Part shown: one piece after another, positions 11,762-23,860 of the stretch
Position numbering within the stretch: position 1 is the first letter of the stretch
How the letters are laid out: each line of letters opens with the position of its first letter
Source: Adiantum capillus-veneris
Lineage: Eukaryota > Streptophyta > Polypodiopsida > Polypodiales > Pteridaceae
Assembly: GCA_014529385.2 (NCBI GenBank)
Contig: CM043955.1
Span: 136,782,108 to 136,846,107 of the forward strand
Direction of reading: 5' to 3'
Length of the DNA stretch: 64,000 bases
The notes under the pieces: generated by a model
The model's database searches: none
What the model was told of the DNA's origin: nothing
The model's input: only the letters and a program-made list of their open reading frames with translations
Program-made: the position numbers and the translations under genes

Positions 11762-12355
11762 ATAGTCTCACATTGCGGGGTTGGTCTGCAGTGGTCTGCA
11801 GGTCAGTACACTATTCTTGAATGTGTAGACCAAAGCGTCACACCGCAAGAACGATTTAGCTTAGGTACTTTTCTTGGTTGTGTAGACCTTTGCGTCACAC
11901 TACAAGAGAGTTAGAAAAATTCACACCTTTTTTTTACTGTGCAGACCATTGCGTCGCACTGTGGGAAAAATACACAAAGGGTTAGATTCCACGTCTATAG
12001 TTGTGCAGACCATCATGTTGCATTGTAGAGAGGGTTTAGGGTTCAATAATCAATCTATCTCTAGTTGTGTAGACCACCACATCACACTATAGAGATGGTA
12101 CAAAAATTGTATCACTTATCTGCAATGAAGTAATTGATCACTTGTTCAGTACGAGGCCTGACATAGATGCTTAAATGCTTGTTTTAAGCATGTATGAGTG
12201 TGTTTTATATGACAGATGTGCCACTTGTGCATGTTTTCTTCTCCTCATTGAATTTTTAATCGTTCGTTTTGAACAAGTGACTTTACTATAGAGATAAAAT
12301 TACAAAATGCTTTTTCTCTGACCGTGCAAACCACCTATCGCACTGCAAGGAGAGC
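11762..12355 (+). repeat. hAT subterminal motif array, left side
   Basis: At least six copies of a motif close to GTGTAGACCATTGCGTCACACT occur at about 11823, 11880, 11939, 12003, 12067 and 12324, mostly spaced 57-64 bp. The complement of the same motif is repeated at the right end. Subterminal repeats of this kind bind hAT transposases in known elements; that role is inferred here. Confidence 0.8.
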
Positions 12356-12377
12356 TTAAATACACGTGCTCTATCTT

Positions 12378-13057
12378 TGTTGGGAGTGGAGGGGGAAATC
12401 GACCGCTTTAAATATTCAACACAAGCTTCCTAGCAATCACCACCAACCTGTCCACCTCTTCTTCCAATTTCCAAGCACACACACTCACCTAGACTATGAC
12501 ACACACACACACATAGTAAACATAGAATTGACATAGACAAGCTTGTAAGAGAGTGTAAGAGATGTGTAAGAGATGGAGACTAGATTAGAGAGTACACAGC
12601 AAATAACCATAGCATAAGAGAGTAGAGAAGAGAATCTGCAAGAGAAAGGCCTAAATCTAGCCCCAAACTCCCCGGAACCTCTCTTGTGGAGTTGGTATTT
12701 AATATATTATTTTTGAGTTTAAGGTGCCAAAAATTGAGGCCCCTCTTTTTACAACCACTTTACTTTTGCAAATGAGTGAAGCTCATTAGTTCTTGCATGA
12801 CCCATAAGGGGAGTTCCCACTACCACTATTTACAGAGCCATAGTGGCTTATTGAAATGATGTTCTAAGATACTGTGTAAATATAAAATGGCCAAGAGTAA
12901 TTGCCGTCGCCTCTTCATCAACTCCCCACATTCCACTCTACAAAATCATCATCAACTCAATTAGTAAAATAAATAGACAGCACATAATTAACCATTATGC
13001 CCAGTTATCCCAATTGCAGCTAACCACTACAACACGAGGGTGCCCAGTCTCGTAACA
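12378..13057 (-). repeat. Element B 3' LTR
   Basis: 680 bp, ending in TG…CA: on the minus strand it begins TGTTACGA and ends CTCCCAACA. It pairs with 37818-38526. Differences include several substitutions in the first 60 bp and a much shorter CA repeat. Confidence 0.92.
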
Positions 13058-13076
13058 TCCCTCCCACCAGGGATAG
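13058..13076 (-). promoter_or_regulatory. Element B polypurine tract
   Basis: On the minus strand the bases next to the 3' LTR read GGTGGGAGGGA, a purine run in the position used to prime plus-strand DNA. Confidence 0.7.
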
Positions 13077-13535
13077 CAACTGTCCTCAGTTGCTCAATAG
13101 AGAAATCAACTGGACCGTGAGTGATGGAAAGTGTGGAGAAGGTCGGGAAAGTTGCGAAAAAACTTTTCAGGCATCCATTTGGCATCCTCTCTAGGGTGGC
13201 CCTTGAAAGTCAAAAGGTAACGGTTATAAACCATTCCAGTGTGTGTAGTGGTGGTCTCATGGTCAACTATTTTGTCAGGGATGAGTTGCTCTTCTTGGTC
13301 TACAAGTGAAGGTGGGTCTTCATAAATGTGGTGTGTAGGTAGGGGTCCTCGGAATGGGCGTAAAAGGCTAATGTGAAAGGCATTGTGCCAATGTGCAGGT
13401 AGTTCTAAACGGAAAGAAACATCATTAATGACAGCTAAAATTTTGAAAGGTCCATAAAAACGAGGAGCAAGCTTAACAAAGACATTAGTATCGACACTTT
13501 TGATCCTTCGTTTTTCGATGCGAAGCAAAACAGGA
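13077..13535 (-). pseudogene. Element B: integrase C-terminus with chromodomain
   Basis: The minus strand at 13528-13106 encodes an integrase C-terminal domain (VDTNVFVKLAPRFYGPFKIL, then FHISLLRPF) followed by PDKIVDHETTTTHTG and YLLTFKGHPREDAKWMPEKF. The last part is a chromodomain: the aromatic Y and W positions and the final F-P-D-LL helix are visible. Chromodomains of this type direct integration to particular chromatin and define the chromovirus lineage. The open frame is 140 codons and continuous, but the upstream core is frameshifted. Confidence 0.85.
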
Positions 13536-14177
13536 TCACCTTCTTTGAATTGGTGTGCCTTGCGTGCTTGTTAGCATGCCTGGTGTAATGTTCCTGTGAG
13601 TGTTTAATGGCAGAATGCACAGTTGCGACAGGCACAACATTAGAAAGGCATGAAGCAGGAGTAGGAAGTGAGTGACCATATACAATTTCAAATGGAGACT
13701 TACCGTGGCAGTGTGAGTGGTATTTTTGTAGGCAAATTGTAAAATATGAAGGTAATCATCCCATTTCTTAGGTTGAGAAGAAACATAAGCCTTTAACAAG
13801 TCAATAATAGTGCGATTGGTGACTTCGGTTTGACCATTGGATTCGAGATGGAATGCAGAAGTGAAGTCAAGTGTAGTGCCAAGATTTTCAAACACAGTAG
13901 TCCAAAAATCACTACAAAATTTTGATCTCGATCAAAAATAATCACTTTAGGCAAACCATGATGTGGGAAAACCAGTCTTAAGAAACAAAAGTGTAGCTTG
14001 ATGTGCTGTGAGTGTTTTCTTACACGGAACAAAGTACGCTTGTTTAGAGAAACGATCAATAATAATCCATATCATGTCATGTTTGTGCATTGTGAGTGGG
14101 AAACCAGTAACAAAATCCATTGAAATATGTTCCCAAGGTCTTTCAGGAATGGGGAGAGGGTGTAAAAGTCCCAGTTT
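13536..14177 (-). pseudogene. Element B: integrase catalytic core
   Basis: Minus-strand frames give PIPERPWEHISMDFVTGFPL (first catalytic Asp in MDF), IIDRFSKQAYFVP, a segment with HHGLPKVIIFDRDQNF (second Asp), then FHLESNGQTEVTNRTIIDL (catalytic Glu in QTEVTN) and KKWDDYLHILQFAYKNTTH. At least two frameshifts break it (near 13.9 and 13.6 kb). Its N-terminal zinc module lies at 33147-33390, because element C is inserted between the two parts. Confidence 0.85.
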
Positions 14178-14182
14178 CTTAC
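14178..14182. other. Element C target-site duplication (CTTAC), left copy
   Basis: CTTAC precedes the 5' LTR and is repeated exactly at 33142-33146 after the 3' LTR. Five base pairs is usual for gypsy integrases. Confidence 0.93.
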
Positions 14183-15111
14183 TGTTGAGCCAGCAGAGGA
14201 TCACACCCACATTTTTGCTCACACTCATCATTTTTGTAACCATTGATTGTAATAAATGTCTTTCCGACATTGATTTTGAATTGAGCCATTCATTAAGTAA
14301 CGGGACTCAATTGAGTTTCCAGCTTGTAATCCCGAAGTAATTTCACTTGCTGATGTAATTAGTTAGAGATGTTCTCACCTCCAAGGCTGAGGTATATAAG
14401 CCAAAGTTTTGTAACCTAAAGGGGGATTCAGTTTTATTAATCAAAGGTGAGTTTTTGAGCGCCGTGACTGTGTCTGAGAGAGAGAGAGAGAGAGAGAGAG
14501 AGTCTTATCTCCTTGCTACGCGAGCTACGAAGCCGCCATTGGAGAAGCGACACCGCCATTGTGTTAGCAACGGCGAGAGCTACGCAATGATACCAAGAGT
14601 GCGCGCTATCGGCTTCTATGTGTGGTAAGTTCCTACGAGCTTCGGTGTGAGTTTTCTTCCAACTCGTGTGTCGGAATAGAGCGTGCAGCATATCTATAGA
14701 ACCACAACGAGTAGAGCTACACATTAGTACCATCGGGGTCAAGTTTCGATCACCTGTATTTTTCGGCCTGTCTTCATACACGTTTACCGCACGGAGTGGT
14801 TATAGGTTGATTTTGCAGTTCAAGTCTTTAGGGTGTTGTTCTTACCTAGTGTATAGACTTCCCCTTGAGTTTGAGATCGATTCAATGATTCTAGATCCTG
14901 TTTCGTATAGCATTCGCTCGTAGTACGGATTTTAGTCACTTGCGTATTTTAGAACTTAGATTTGATTTCCTTAGTAGTGATTGTCATTAGAAGGTTGAGT
15001 AGGTGATGTTTCCATGCGCCTGCGGGTCAAGCTCCGTCCTCGTCTGACAAATTCTGTTGTTGGTTGAGTTCTCGCTATTTAGCTTCCGCTAGCGGCGTAA
15101 CCGCCTTAACA
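14183..15111 (+). repeat. Element C 5' LTR
   Basis: Starts TGTTGAGCC and ends CCTTAACA. It contains a TATA box at 14393-14400 and a GA microsatellite at about 14476-14502. Compared with the 3' LTR it lacks 18 bp after GTAGGTGAT near 15009. Short open frames inside it are not genes. Confidence 0.95.
14393..14400 (+). promoter_or_regulatory. Element C 5' LTR TATA box
   Basis: TATATAAG inside GGCTGAGGTATATAAGCC. It sits 211 bp into the LTR and is conserved in the 3' LTR (32404-32411). The TATA region of element F is very similar, GGCTAAGGTATAAAAGCC. It probably sets the start of genomic RNA. Confidence 0.7.
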
Positions 15112-15113
15112 TT

Positions 15114-15131
15114 TGGCGCCGTTGCCGGGGA
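15114..15131 (+). promoter_or_regulatory. Element C primer binding site (tRNA-Asp)
   Basis: TGGCGCCGTTGCCGGGGA begins two bases after the LTR. It is complementary to the 3' end of plant tRNA-Asp (recalled), the primer known for Athila- and Tat-type elements. Confidence 0.85.
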
Positions 15132-15645
15132 CAAGAGCCCTAAGTAGGTGACCTTAGACTAATCCTACGAGGTGAGTCGTATAAACTACTTTGTATACTT
15201 TAGTTAGAAAAGATCTAGGAGTGGTGGACTCCAAAGATCTCGAGAGATACTAGGAAGTGGGGTATTCCTGGGTCTTTCGTGTTGACAGTATTTTTAGTTT
15301 AGCTTAGAATTGTTTGTTGTTTTGTTGGTGTTGAGTAGTTGTTGATAGAAGAAGAATTTGCTAGTCCTTGAGTGGCAGTGGATCTCTTTAAAATCATGAT
15401 TACCAAACCCATTTTATGATTAGGAATAGCTTAGGTAGGACTTCATTTGATCCTGATTTAGAGCTAGTAATCATTGGAGTATTTGCTTGATATGGTTGAT
15501 TGCATGTTAGATCACTAAACCGTCGAGTTAGTAGTGAAACTTGCAATAAACAAAAGTCAGAGAAATTTTCTGTGTATCTGGGAGTTGCTGAGCACTTGAG
15601 AAATCTTTAGGAAGGATTCTGTGCCAAAAAATGGAAATCTGCAAC

Positions 15646-15675
15646 TTTAGACATCATACGCGTATGATGTCTAAA
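15646..15675. repeat. Leader palindrome copy 1
   Basis: Perfect 30-bp palindrome: TTTAGACATCATACG followed by its reverse complement. It differs from the other copies in the outer bases, but symmetrically on both arms. Confidence 0.95.
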
Positions 15676-15933
15676 TGACCAAACAGAGACCAAAACAGAA
15701 ATTTTGACTTTACCAGAGTGTTCAAAAAGGGGGTTTTACCCTAATTTCAACTTAAAACAAGAGCATTAACACTCAAGGAAACCCGAAAAGACAAGTCGGA
15801 GTCCAAGAAACGCAAAGAATAGGAAATTTTGGATTCAGATCTTGTTTTTACATTCAAACCTGACAAAAACACTTGAAACTCAATTGTAAACATTGGAGAA
15901 GGCTTAAAACCAAGAATAGTCAAAATCTGGGAC

Positions 15934-15963
15934 AAAAGACATCATACGCGTATAATGTCTTTT
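15934..15963. repeat. Leader palindrome copy 2
   Basis: AAAAGACATCATACG followed by its complement with one G-to-A change (CGTATAATG instead of CGTATGATG). Confidence 0.93.
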
Positions 15964-16059
15964 AGCACATCCACTGCTTATTTTTGATATCTGACCTGAC
16001 AAGATTGTTACAAGCACTGTAGGAAGCATAAATATCAAGTTTTGACCCAAATTGATGAA

Positions 16060-16087
16060 AAAGACATCATACGCGTATGATGTCTTT
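16060..16087. repeat. Leader palindrome copy 3
   Basis: Perfect 28-bp palindrome: AAAGACATCATACG followed by its reverse complement. Confidence 0.95.
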
Positions 16088-16339
16088 GACCTAATTTTGG
16101 ACATATTTTGATACTTTGCCAACACAGATCCATTGTAATAGCTGTCTAGAGGTTATATTTCAAGTTTCATCCCATTTGGATCACAATTGACCCAAAACAA
16201 GTCAAAAGCGGAAAATTGCCAAGAAAAGCCTAAATTAGCCATAACTTGCTCAAACAGAGTTCAAACTGAATTTTGTGAGTGGAAAGAGCATAAGGGGGCT
16301 ACTGAGAGTGAGCATAACCAAAATAGTCTAAATCTGTGA

Positions 16340-16371
16340 AAAAAGACATCATACGCGTATAATGTCTTTTT
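16340..16371. repeat. Leader palindrome copy 4
   Basis: 32-bp inverted repeat with the same core and the same single G-to-A change as copy 2. Confidence 0.93.
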
Positions 16372-16610
16372 CAGCATAACTGCAACAAAATTCTCACTTG
16401 ATGAAACAGAAGTTGTCCAACTGACAAGATTAAACAATTGATCAAGTATCAATCAGTTTGGATCAATTCTGACCACAAAAACTTGAGGAAAACAAATTGC
16501 CGAGACGGAAAAGTTAAAGTCCTTGAGGGGAATTGATGAATTTGAGATCGGGCAGGAACCTCCAGAATAACCAACAAAACAAGGGGAACCAGCAAGTATC
16601 ATATCAACCG

Positions 16611-16618
16611 AGGTAAGT
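16611..16618 (+). promoter_or_regulatory. Candidate splice donor upstream of gag
   Basis: AG/GTAAGT matches the plant 5' splice-site consensus and lies about 130 bp before the gag ATG. Possible acceptors precede the 3' ORF (CAG at 28836-28838, and TTACAG at 28871-28876, six bases before its ATG). Spliced RNAs for 3' ORFs are known in some plant gypsy elements. Use of these sites is inference. Confidence 0.4.
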
Positions 16619-16747
16619 GTAAACCAAAGTTGGGTGAAACCATTAGAGCCGATCTTTGAAGGAAGTGTCTCTGATACTTCTTCGGGGAGATCTTACGAGA
16701 TTTTCACCGAACACTTGGAACACTTGAACCTGAACAACAGAGAAAAT

Positions 16748-19700
16748 ATGGCAGCAGGATCATCAAGCCCTTCCGCCACAATGAAGCTATTGTTCATAAA
16801 ATACCAGTACGACAATGAGCAAGGTGCCAAGATCTACAAAGATGGAATGGACCGCTATTGTGTAAAGATAGAGGAGAGACCTAGTGATTTCAAGGACTTA
16901 GTGCCTGTGAGCTATAGCGGAGATAGATATCTAGATGACGAGGGTACCATGTACTTGGTAGTCCTAAACCCTAACATTGTGGACAAGTGGGGATTGATGG
17001 GCACCAAAGCCAAAGTAGATGAAGAACTCGAGGAGAAAGCACCAATAATGAACTTCCTTGATGCGAGGTTAAGAAGAGAGAATGAAACTACAAGGATCAA
17101 CACTGATAACATCTATGTGGGGCTATACAAATATAATAATGGGGAGCAAGATCTCTATTATAGATGTGAAGAACCCTACACTGGAGAGTTGACAGACCGA
17201 AAAAGACTTTATGTCTTTACCTACACAAAGGGATCGGAAGTGAAAATTGCCACTTACGACAAGTATGGGAGGCAATACTCAACAATGGGCAAGAAAGAAT
17301 TAGAAGGATATACATACTTTGGGGGACCACTACATCAGTATTATGTTACTTCTAGCTCACAAAGACCAGCACCAACAAATGGAGTGCAAAACCCAATGAC
17401 GACAGGAGGACAAAGAACTCAGGCTGCTGACTCTTTCAGTCAACCTCCGTACTCGAAGCTTGGACCAATGGGATCATTACATTCCAGAGAGTCAATGGAT
17501 ACGAATCCAGGTAGTGCAGTTCCAATCCACACATATACCACTCCAGGTCCAAGGTTCGAAGCGGAACCATCACATTTACCTCCTAGTAGTAGATTCAGGG
17601 CAGGGGAACCGACAAGGGTAACCCATGAAGTCCATGATGCTAGAGAAAGCTTTAGCAGGGACACAGGAGCAATGAGATTGGTAGCAGACCATAGACGTAT
17701 GAGACCATCTCAAGTCGCGAAGTGTATGCCAAAGAAGTATGGTGGTTCGGGAGATCCGTATGCCCATGTGTCACTCTTTAAGCAAGTCTTAAGAGCTGAG
17801 CAGATAACAGATTTCCATACACAATACGAGGGATTTGGTCTTACTCTAGAAGGTACGGCATTGACATGGTTTCAACCACTGAACATAGGGGGATTCCATG
17901 ACATTGACCATTTGCTAAGAGAGTTTGCTGAGGAATTCTCAAAACGAGGGATTAAGCACAATACGGTCTCACAAATATATGCTTTTAAATAGAGAGAACA
18001 CGAAAAAGTGAAGGAAGCTTCACTTCGCTTCAAACAATACATTGAGAGATGTCCAGTACGTGAACGACCACAAGATGACAGACTATCTGTTCTCTTTATT
18101 GAGGGACTGAGAAATGACACTCTCAAGAAGGACTTGCACTTGAAAGCTTGTACAAGTTTCGAGCAAGTAACGAGAGAGGCATTGTACTTAGTGGATAACT
18201 GTACGGTTTATGGAGAGGTGTCAGCGGATACAGATTTTGCATCCAGTAGCTCCTCCTCCGTAGCGAGCGAGACTACCACTAAAAAGAATGTTCAAACAAC
18301 AACCATGCCAAATGTAGAGCAAATGATAGAAGATGCTCTAAAAAGGATGGCACCATACCAAAAACCATTGCCAAAAACATTGAAATGGTGTGCTATTGAA
18401 CAAAAATGGACAAACCATCCAACAGAGGAGTGTTATTACAACAAAGGGTATGTAAGGGAGCGTCAGTATGCACCTCCTGCTCAATTAGCACCACCTCAGG
18501 TACATCCAGTACCTCGATACCCAACGGGAAATGTACCAGGACCTATGGGGATAGAAAGACCGCAACCGGTATTGGGACAACAACCGCCTTTACCAGGAGC
18601 AAGACCAGTGGGAATTAGATATGCACCAACCTTAGAGAATCAGGAAGAACAAGCCTTAGTGCCTGTTCAAGCCTATTATGAAGAATCTGGGGCACACATG
18701 TCTCCAATTGTGTATTACCCACCAGAAGAACCCAAACAACCAGAACCATGGGGCATGATTGGGAATGCTGGAATACCAACAGTTACAAGTGCTTCTGATG
18801 AAGAGAGGTACAATTTGGACGCAAGAACATTGATGTTCATAGCTCATGGAGGGTTAACAGGACAAAGACCATCCTATTAACAAAGGACGAATCAAATGGG
18901 ACCAAGACCAACACTAGGACCCTGTTACAAGTGTGGAGGTGACCATCTGATGAATGTTTGTCCACATACGGAAATCATTAGAATTAATGCTTATTGCACT
19001 GAGTGTGGGGTTACTCACTTCATTGAGGATTGTTCAAATAATCCAAACAAAGTGCAAAAGACGACATTGAATATGCTAGAAACTATTCCTACCAGCAGTG
19101 GGTCTGAAAATGAAACTCTGATACCAACGCAAGTTGTTACTAGAGCTCAAGCTAAGAAAACCACTAGAGAACCTGAGAATGGAAAGTTAGCGACTGAAGT
19201 GGTTAGTCAAGGACCGCGGAGTCAGAGAAACACATGGAAAGCTAGAAAAGCACGCATGAAGTTGAGAAAAGAACGTGAAGACGCTATTCTAGCTGAGGAA
19301 CTAAAGCAAACTAAAGATAGATTAGAAAAACTTGAGAGTCAAAACGGGAAACGAGAGATGAGCCCGGAAAGAACGAAACAAAAGAGTATCAAAGAAACAA
19401 CGAGCTTAAGCTCAGGGGGATCAGTGCTAGTCGACAAAGTACACGAACCATTGGACGCACTGATGAGAGCTTACGAAGCTAGGTTAAAGAACAACCAAAC
19501 ACAAGAACAGAGGTGGATGACATACCCAAACGCGGAATTGGAAAAGCAGAGACTTGAAATGTGCCAGAGAATGATCGAGACTGCACAAGCCTTATTAGAA
19601 TCACCAAAAGAAACAATGAATTGTGGAACGGAAAACCCAATTCAGCAAGAGACTATCGTTTCACGGGTAGCTGAAATAACTTCCAGTGCACAAAAGCCTG

Positions 19701-21685
19701 AAAATACACACAAGGATGACCGCATAGTGTTGAACACAACCGATCAGGAGATAGAGAGTTTTCATCCAGTCATACAGAGGTCTTACGTAAGAGATGAGGA
19801 TTACAATGAATTTTGGAAACAAGTGAGAGAGGCAAACTTTGCAAACGAGCTAAGTTGCCAAGCTAATCAGACAAATTGGGAAAAGGACATCAGGAATCCT
19901 CCCATAGTGGAATTTGAGGCAGGATCTCAAGTGGACTTGGATCTGCAATCTTACTGGGGAGATGGGGGCTCTGTTAGAACAATGGAGAGCAAACCTCACG
20001 CACTGAACACCTTACCTTCATACTTAGGAGAGTATGAAGCAAAATCCGAGATTAGAGCACTTCCCTCACGAAGAATCTCATCAGAAAAAATCATGGACTC
20101 ACAAGGATTGATAGAAATCTTGTCAACACTAGTGACATGCACTATCACTCTAGCTGAGCTTTTGAGGCTAAGACCACATATGTGGACCACTGTAGGAAAA
20201 TGCTTGGAGAAATTTGGGATAAAAGACCTAACATCGAGACTGCAAGAGGGTATACAAGAGCTGAGCAAACCACAAAAGAACGCTAAGCCTGTACCCTTAA
20301 ACAAGGTCGGAGAGTATTGCGAAGGTGAAGAGGGGAATACAACCTTACCAGTTGAATTCCAAGGCGTGAACACGATGGCAATACTAGATAGCGGAGCTGG
20401 GGTAGCCATTGCTACAAAAGAAATCTGGAAAAAATGGGGGAAACCAGCAATAAGGAAGAATAGACTATTGAAACTCCAATTAGCAGATGGACACATGGAG
20501 AAACCTATGGGGTTATTAGAGAAAGTTGTAGTGACTTCTTGCGGCATTGAATACGAACATACTTTTGCTATTGTCGATTTTGGCAAGGAGAATAACTATG
20601 ATATCATACTGGGAAGACCATTCATGAGACAGTTGAAAATGGTCCAGGATTGGGGCTACGATCACATATACCTGAGAAATATGGAAACCACTACACGTGT
20701 GAACCTGAAAGACCATAGCTACAAAGATGTGAACCGAACACCGGTGGAGGAGTTTGATTCAGCTACTTTGGCGGGATCCGAATTTCCAGCTTGGTTAGGT
20801 AAACCCAAGGAGTTATGGATGTGTGGAGCTTCGAAATGTGGAAGTCTGAAACGAGAAGAATGTGTTTTAGAAAGGGCTATCGAAGACGAAACTTATATAG
20901 GAGAACCCTTTCCAGAGGACACGCTTGAACCATTAGAATGGACACACATTCTAGCAACCCTAGATGTTTGTGCAATTCCGGATGGTCCCACAACGAAATT
21001 TTGCGACAAGGACGGGTACGACGTGGTTCCGTACTTCATGTTGAGAACTGTACTCGAAAAAGAAACTGAAAAGAACGATACACTGGAAAAGGAAGATGAA
21101 GAAGAGGTGTTTCACGACATTCCCGATCATCCAGAGTGGGGAAATGAAGCAGACAACGAGTCAACGGACAATTCAAGCGGAAACGAAGAAACTATAACGG
21201 ATGTCCGATTTTATGATTTTCCGAACCAAACTAAACAACGCCAGAAACGCTATAGAGCAAAGAAAAAAACAAAGGGGGTTAGAACCAATCCGATGCCTAG
21301 AATAAGAGGAAAAAATCAATTCCTAATGCTAGTAAAGGCGGAAGATTGTGTTAAGGACAAGATTTCTGGAAGAATGAGAGGCAATGATCAAAAGAGCTTA
21401 CGAAAAGACAAAAGAGGCTCAAGAAATCAAGTTCAAAGGAATGGAACGAAAACAGAAACAGAAAAAACAAAAAAGAACAAGCGCAACAGAGAACACACGG
21501 AGTCCAAGTTAGAACGTAGAAACAAGTACAGAGAGCTCACGAAAACTCTGAAAGAAGTTTGGACAACAGAATTTGAGAGTGGAGAGGACGAAAACGCCAA
21601 AATCAAGGAAAACATGGATGTTCCCTCTCACTATAGGAAATTCACAATAGAGGATAGGAAGGTGGTATTAACCCAACCTATTTGA
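16748..21685 (+). pseudogene. gag-pro: Element C gag-protease
   Basis: One frame runs from the ATG at 16748 (MAAGSSSPSATM) to 21685 with only two internal stops: TAG at 17990-17992 and TAA at 18878-18880, both one C-to-T change from a Gln codon. An open frame extends to 16634 without an ATG. Order: a novel N-terminal region; a retrotransposon Gag domain at about 17.70-18.20 kb (MPKKYGGSGDPYAHVSLFKQ, LEGTALTWFQPL); two zinc knuckles at 18922-18960 and 18994-19032, both spaced CX2CX3HX4C, one residue shorter than usual; a charged helical stretch; and an aspartic protease (AILDSGAGVAIA, active-site Asp at 20386, flap IILGRPF near 20601). An acidic then basic tail leads toward RT. Gag forms the particle, and the protease would mature it. 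Confidence 0.88.
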
Positions 21686-23860
21686 GAGAGAAGAGAGAAC
21701 GAATCTTATGACGGACCGGAGGATGCAAAAAAAGTTGATTTAGCAGCTCCAGGTGAGCCACCTAGACCGGTGTACATAGCCACAGATTTGTCTCCAACGG
21801 GGAGAGACTTTTGAGTCTTCTCAGAGAGTACAGGGATGTGTTTGCATGGTCTTATAAGGACTTAAAGGGAGTTGACCCATCGATATGCCAACACACAATC
21901 CCACTGAAACAAGACACAAAGCCTAGCAGACAGAGACCATACACATATAATGATACGTTTGCTAAGTGAATCAAAGAAGAGATAGATAAGCTAATGGAAG
22001 CTGAATTCATATACGAGATTGAACACACCGATTGGGTATCTCCAATTGTGGTAGTACCCAAGAAGAACGGAAAACTCCGAGTGTGTGTCAACTTAAAGAA
22101 AGTGAATGCTGCAACAATCAGGGACAATTATCCCCTGCCGATAACTGATCATGTTCTAGAGCGTGTATCAGGGAAAACAACATACTCTTTTCTTGATGGT
22201 TTTTCAGGATATAACCAGCTAGCCATAGCACTGGAAGATCAACATAAAACAGCTTTTGCAACGGAGTGGGGAATCTATGCTTATAGGGTTATGCCTTTTG
22301 GTCTAACCAATGCTCCCGCAACCTTCCAGAGGCTGATGACGCATGCTTTCAAAGAATACTTAAGGTTGTTTCTAGAAATATACATGGATGACTTATGTGT
22401 ACATTCTCTTCTGAGAGATGAGCATCTAGAACACCTAAGAAAAGTATTTGAGAAATGTAGGACATATCGCATTTGTCTCAATCCTGAGAAATGTGTGTTT
22501 ATGGTCCGACAGGGCAGAATTCTGGGACATATTGTCTCACAAAACGGAATATCCACGGATTTAGAGAAGATAAAAGTTATAGTGGATATGCCTAGACCAA
22601 CCAATGCGAAACAAGTACAGAGCTTTATGGGACATTGCGGATATTATAGACGATTCATTTACATGTACGCTATAATAGGCCAACCACTTTACAGGCTAAT
22701 AGTGAACTTTGAATGGACAGAGGAGTGTGAGGAATCGTTCAAGAAATTGAAAGAGGCACTCATTACTGCTCCAGTCTTGAAATCACCAGATTGGGAGAAG
22801 ATATTCCATGTGCATATAGATGCTTCGGCATATGCAATAGGATGCATTCTGGCTCAGCCAGAAGAAGGAAACATGGATTTTCCTATCTGTTACGCCAGTC
22901 GACAGCTCAACAATGCAGAGAAGAATTACACCACAACAGAGCGAGAGGGATTAGGAATGATATATGCTGTGAAGAAATTTCGGCATTATCTTCTAGCCAA
23001 CAAGTTTGTGTTTTTTACGGATCACCAAGCCTTGCTCTACCTAGTGAATAAACCATGCAATACCGGGAGAATAGTGAGATGGTTCATTATCTTACTGGAA
23101 TTCGACTTCACGGTAGTAGTAAAGAAAGGAAAAACACATCTTAGAGCTGATCATCTTTCGCGATTGACGAATGGAGAAGACCCTATAGGAGTAGATGACG
23201 ACATGCCAGACGCGTACTTGTTCAACATAGAAATGATACCGAAGTGGTCTCAAAATGTCGTTAACCTATTAACCTATGGAGGAGAGTTCGATAGAAGAGA
23301 ATACAACCAGAAACATATTGCTATTCAGCAATCCAAGAATCTTCAATTGGTTGCAGGAAGGTTGTATCAATTGGAAAATGATCATGTTTTACGACTATGC
23401 ATCAATCCTGAGGAATATAATATATATCTGTGCGAAGCACATGTTCAGGAATGTGCATTTCATTGTTCAAGAAGGAACACATATAGGAATTTGTTACAAT
23501 TGGGAGTCTATTGGCCAGGAATGAAAGAAAGCGTACATGAATATGTCACTGTATGTATTGTATGTTCATCAAAACCGCCAGCAGAGTATTCGACATTATA
23601 TCAGATAATGATCGCTCCAGAATGGAGTCAGTATATTGTTGAATATCTCACAAATAGAACTTTCCCAGAAGGAACGTCAAAAGCTCGTCAGAAATCTGTA
23701 GAGACAGAAGCTAGAGATTACGCTTTAATAGGAGATCAACTCTATAAGAGAGGTAAAGACAACCAGCTTAGGATTTGCGCATCAGAGTCTGAGTATGTGA
23801 TAATCCTGGAGCAAGCTCATGGAGGAGTAGGTGGAGGCCATTTCTCAGTGATAAGACAGC
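21686..23860 (+). pseudogene. pol (RT-RH): Element C reverse transcriptase-RNase H
   Basis: The gag-pro frame continues past a TGA at 21683 as far as about 21803. There the reading shifts by one base into LLREYRDVFAWSYKDLKGVD. A TGA at 21967 breaks the next part, and the frame is then open to about 23858. [58 protein letters not shown], active-site YMDDL at 22381-22395, thumb GHIVSQNGISTDLEKIKV. RNase H: HVHIDASAYAIGCILAQ near 22.8 kb, TEREGLGMIYAVKKFRHYLL, FFTDHQALLYLV, end ADHLSRL near 23.15 kb. One RNase H only. A one-base loss near 23858 shifts the frame into integrase. Confidence 0.9.
23209..23572 (+). other. Element C: extra copy of integrase N-terminal zinc module
   Basis: After RNase H and before the normal integrase zinc module there is a first, homologous module. 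It starts IPKWSQNVVNLLTYG, continues to LVAGRLYQLENDHVLRLC, and has a zinc-binding-like tail with EAHVQECAFHCSRRNTYR, GVYWPGMKESVHEYV and CIVCSSK (H, H, C, C present). The second module (23600-23955) has APEWSQYIVEYLTN, IGDQLYKRGKDNQLRIC, EQAHGGVGGGHFS, GIWWPTLHMDAEEYV and CDDCQRTK. The parallel layout shows an internal duplication of about 120 residues. A' has both copies (41.76-42.5 kb), so the duplication is old and retained. Confidence 0.8.

Larger units (their letters stand above)
15132..16747 (+). other. Element C leader between primer site and gag
   Basis: About 1.6 kb without a recognised ORF. It carries four copies of a 24-32 bp palindrome (15646, 15934, 16060, 16340) set in loosely repeated AT-rich sequence, and a strong splice-donor-like AGGTAAGT at 16611-16618. 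Retroelement leaders commonly hold dimerisation and packaging signals; whether this one does is not shown by sequence alone. Confidence 0.75.

Noticed and set aside
14437-14923. Open frames of 85-114 codons in the C LTRs (also 32354-32936)
   Set aside because: They lie wholly inside LTR sequence, overlap the promoter and a GA repeat, match no domain, and occur on both strands.
19996-20586. 196-codon minus-strand open frame
   Set aside because: Antisense to the protease region of element C; its composition is explained by the sense codons.
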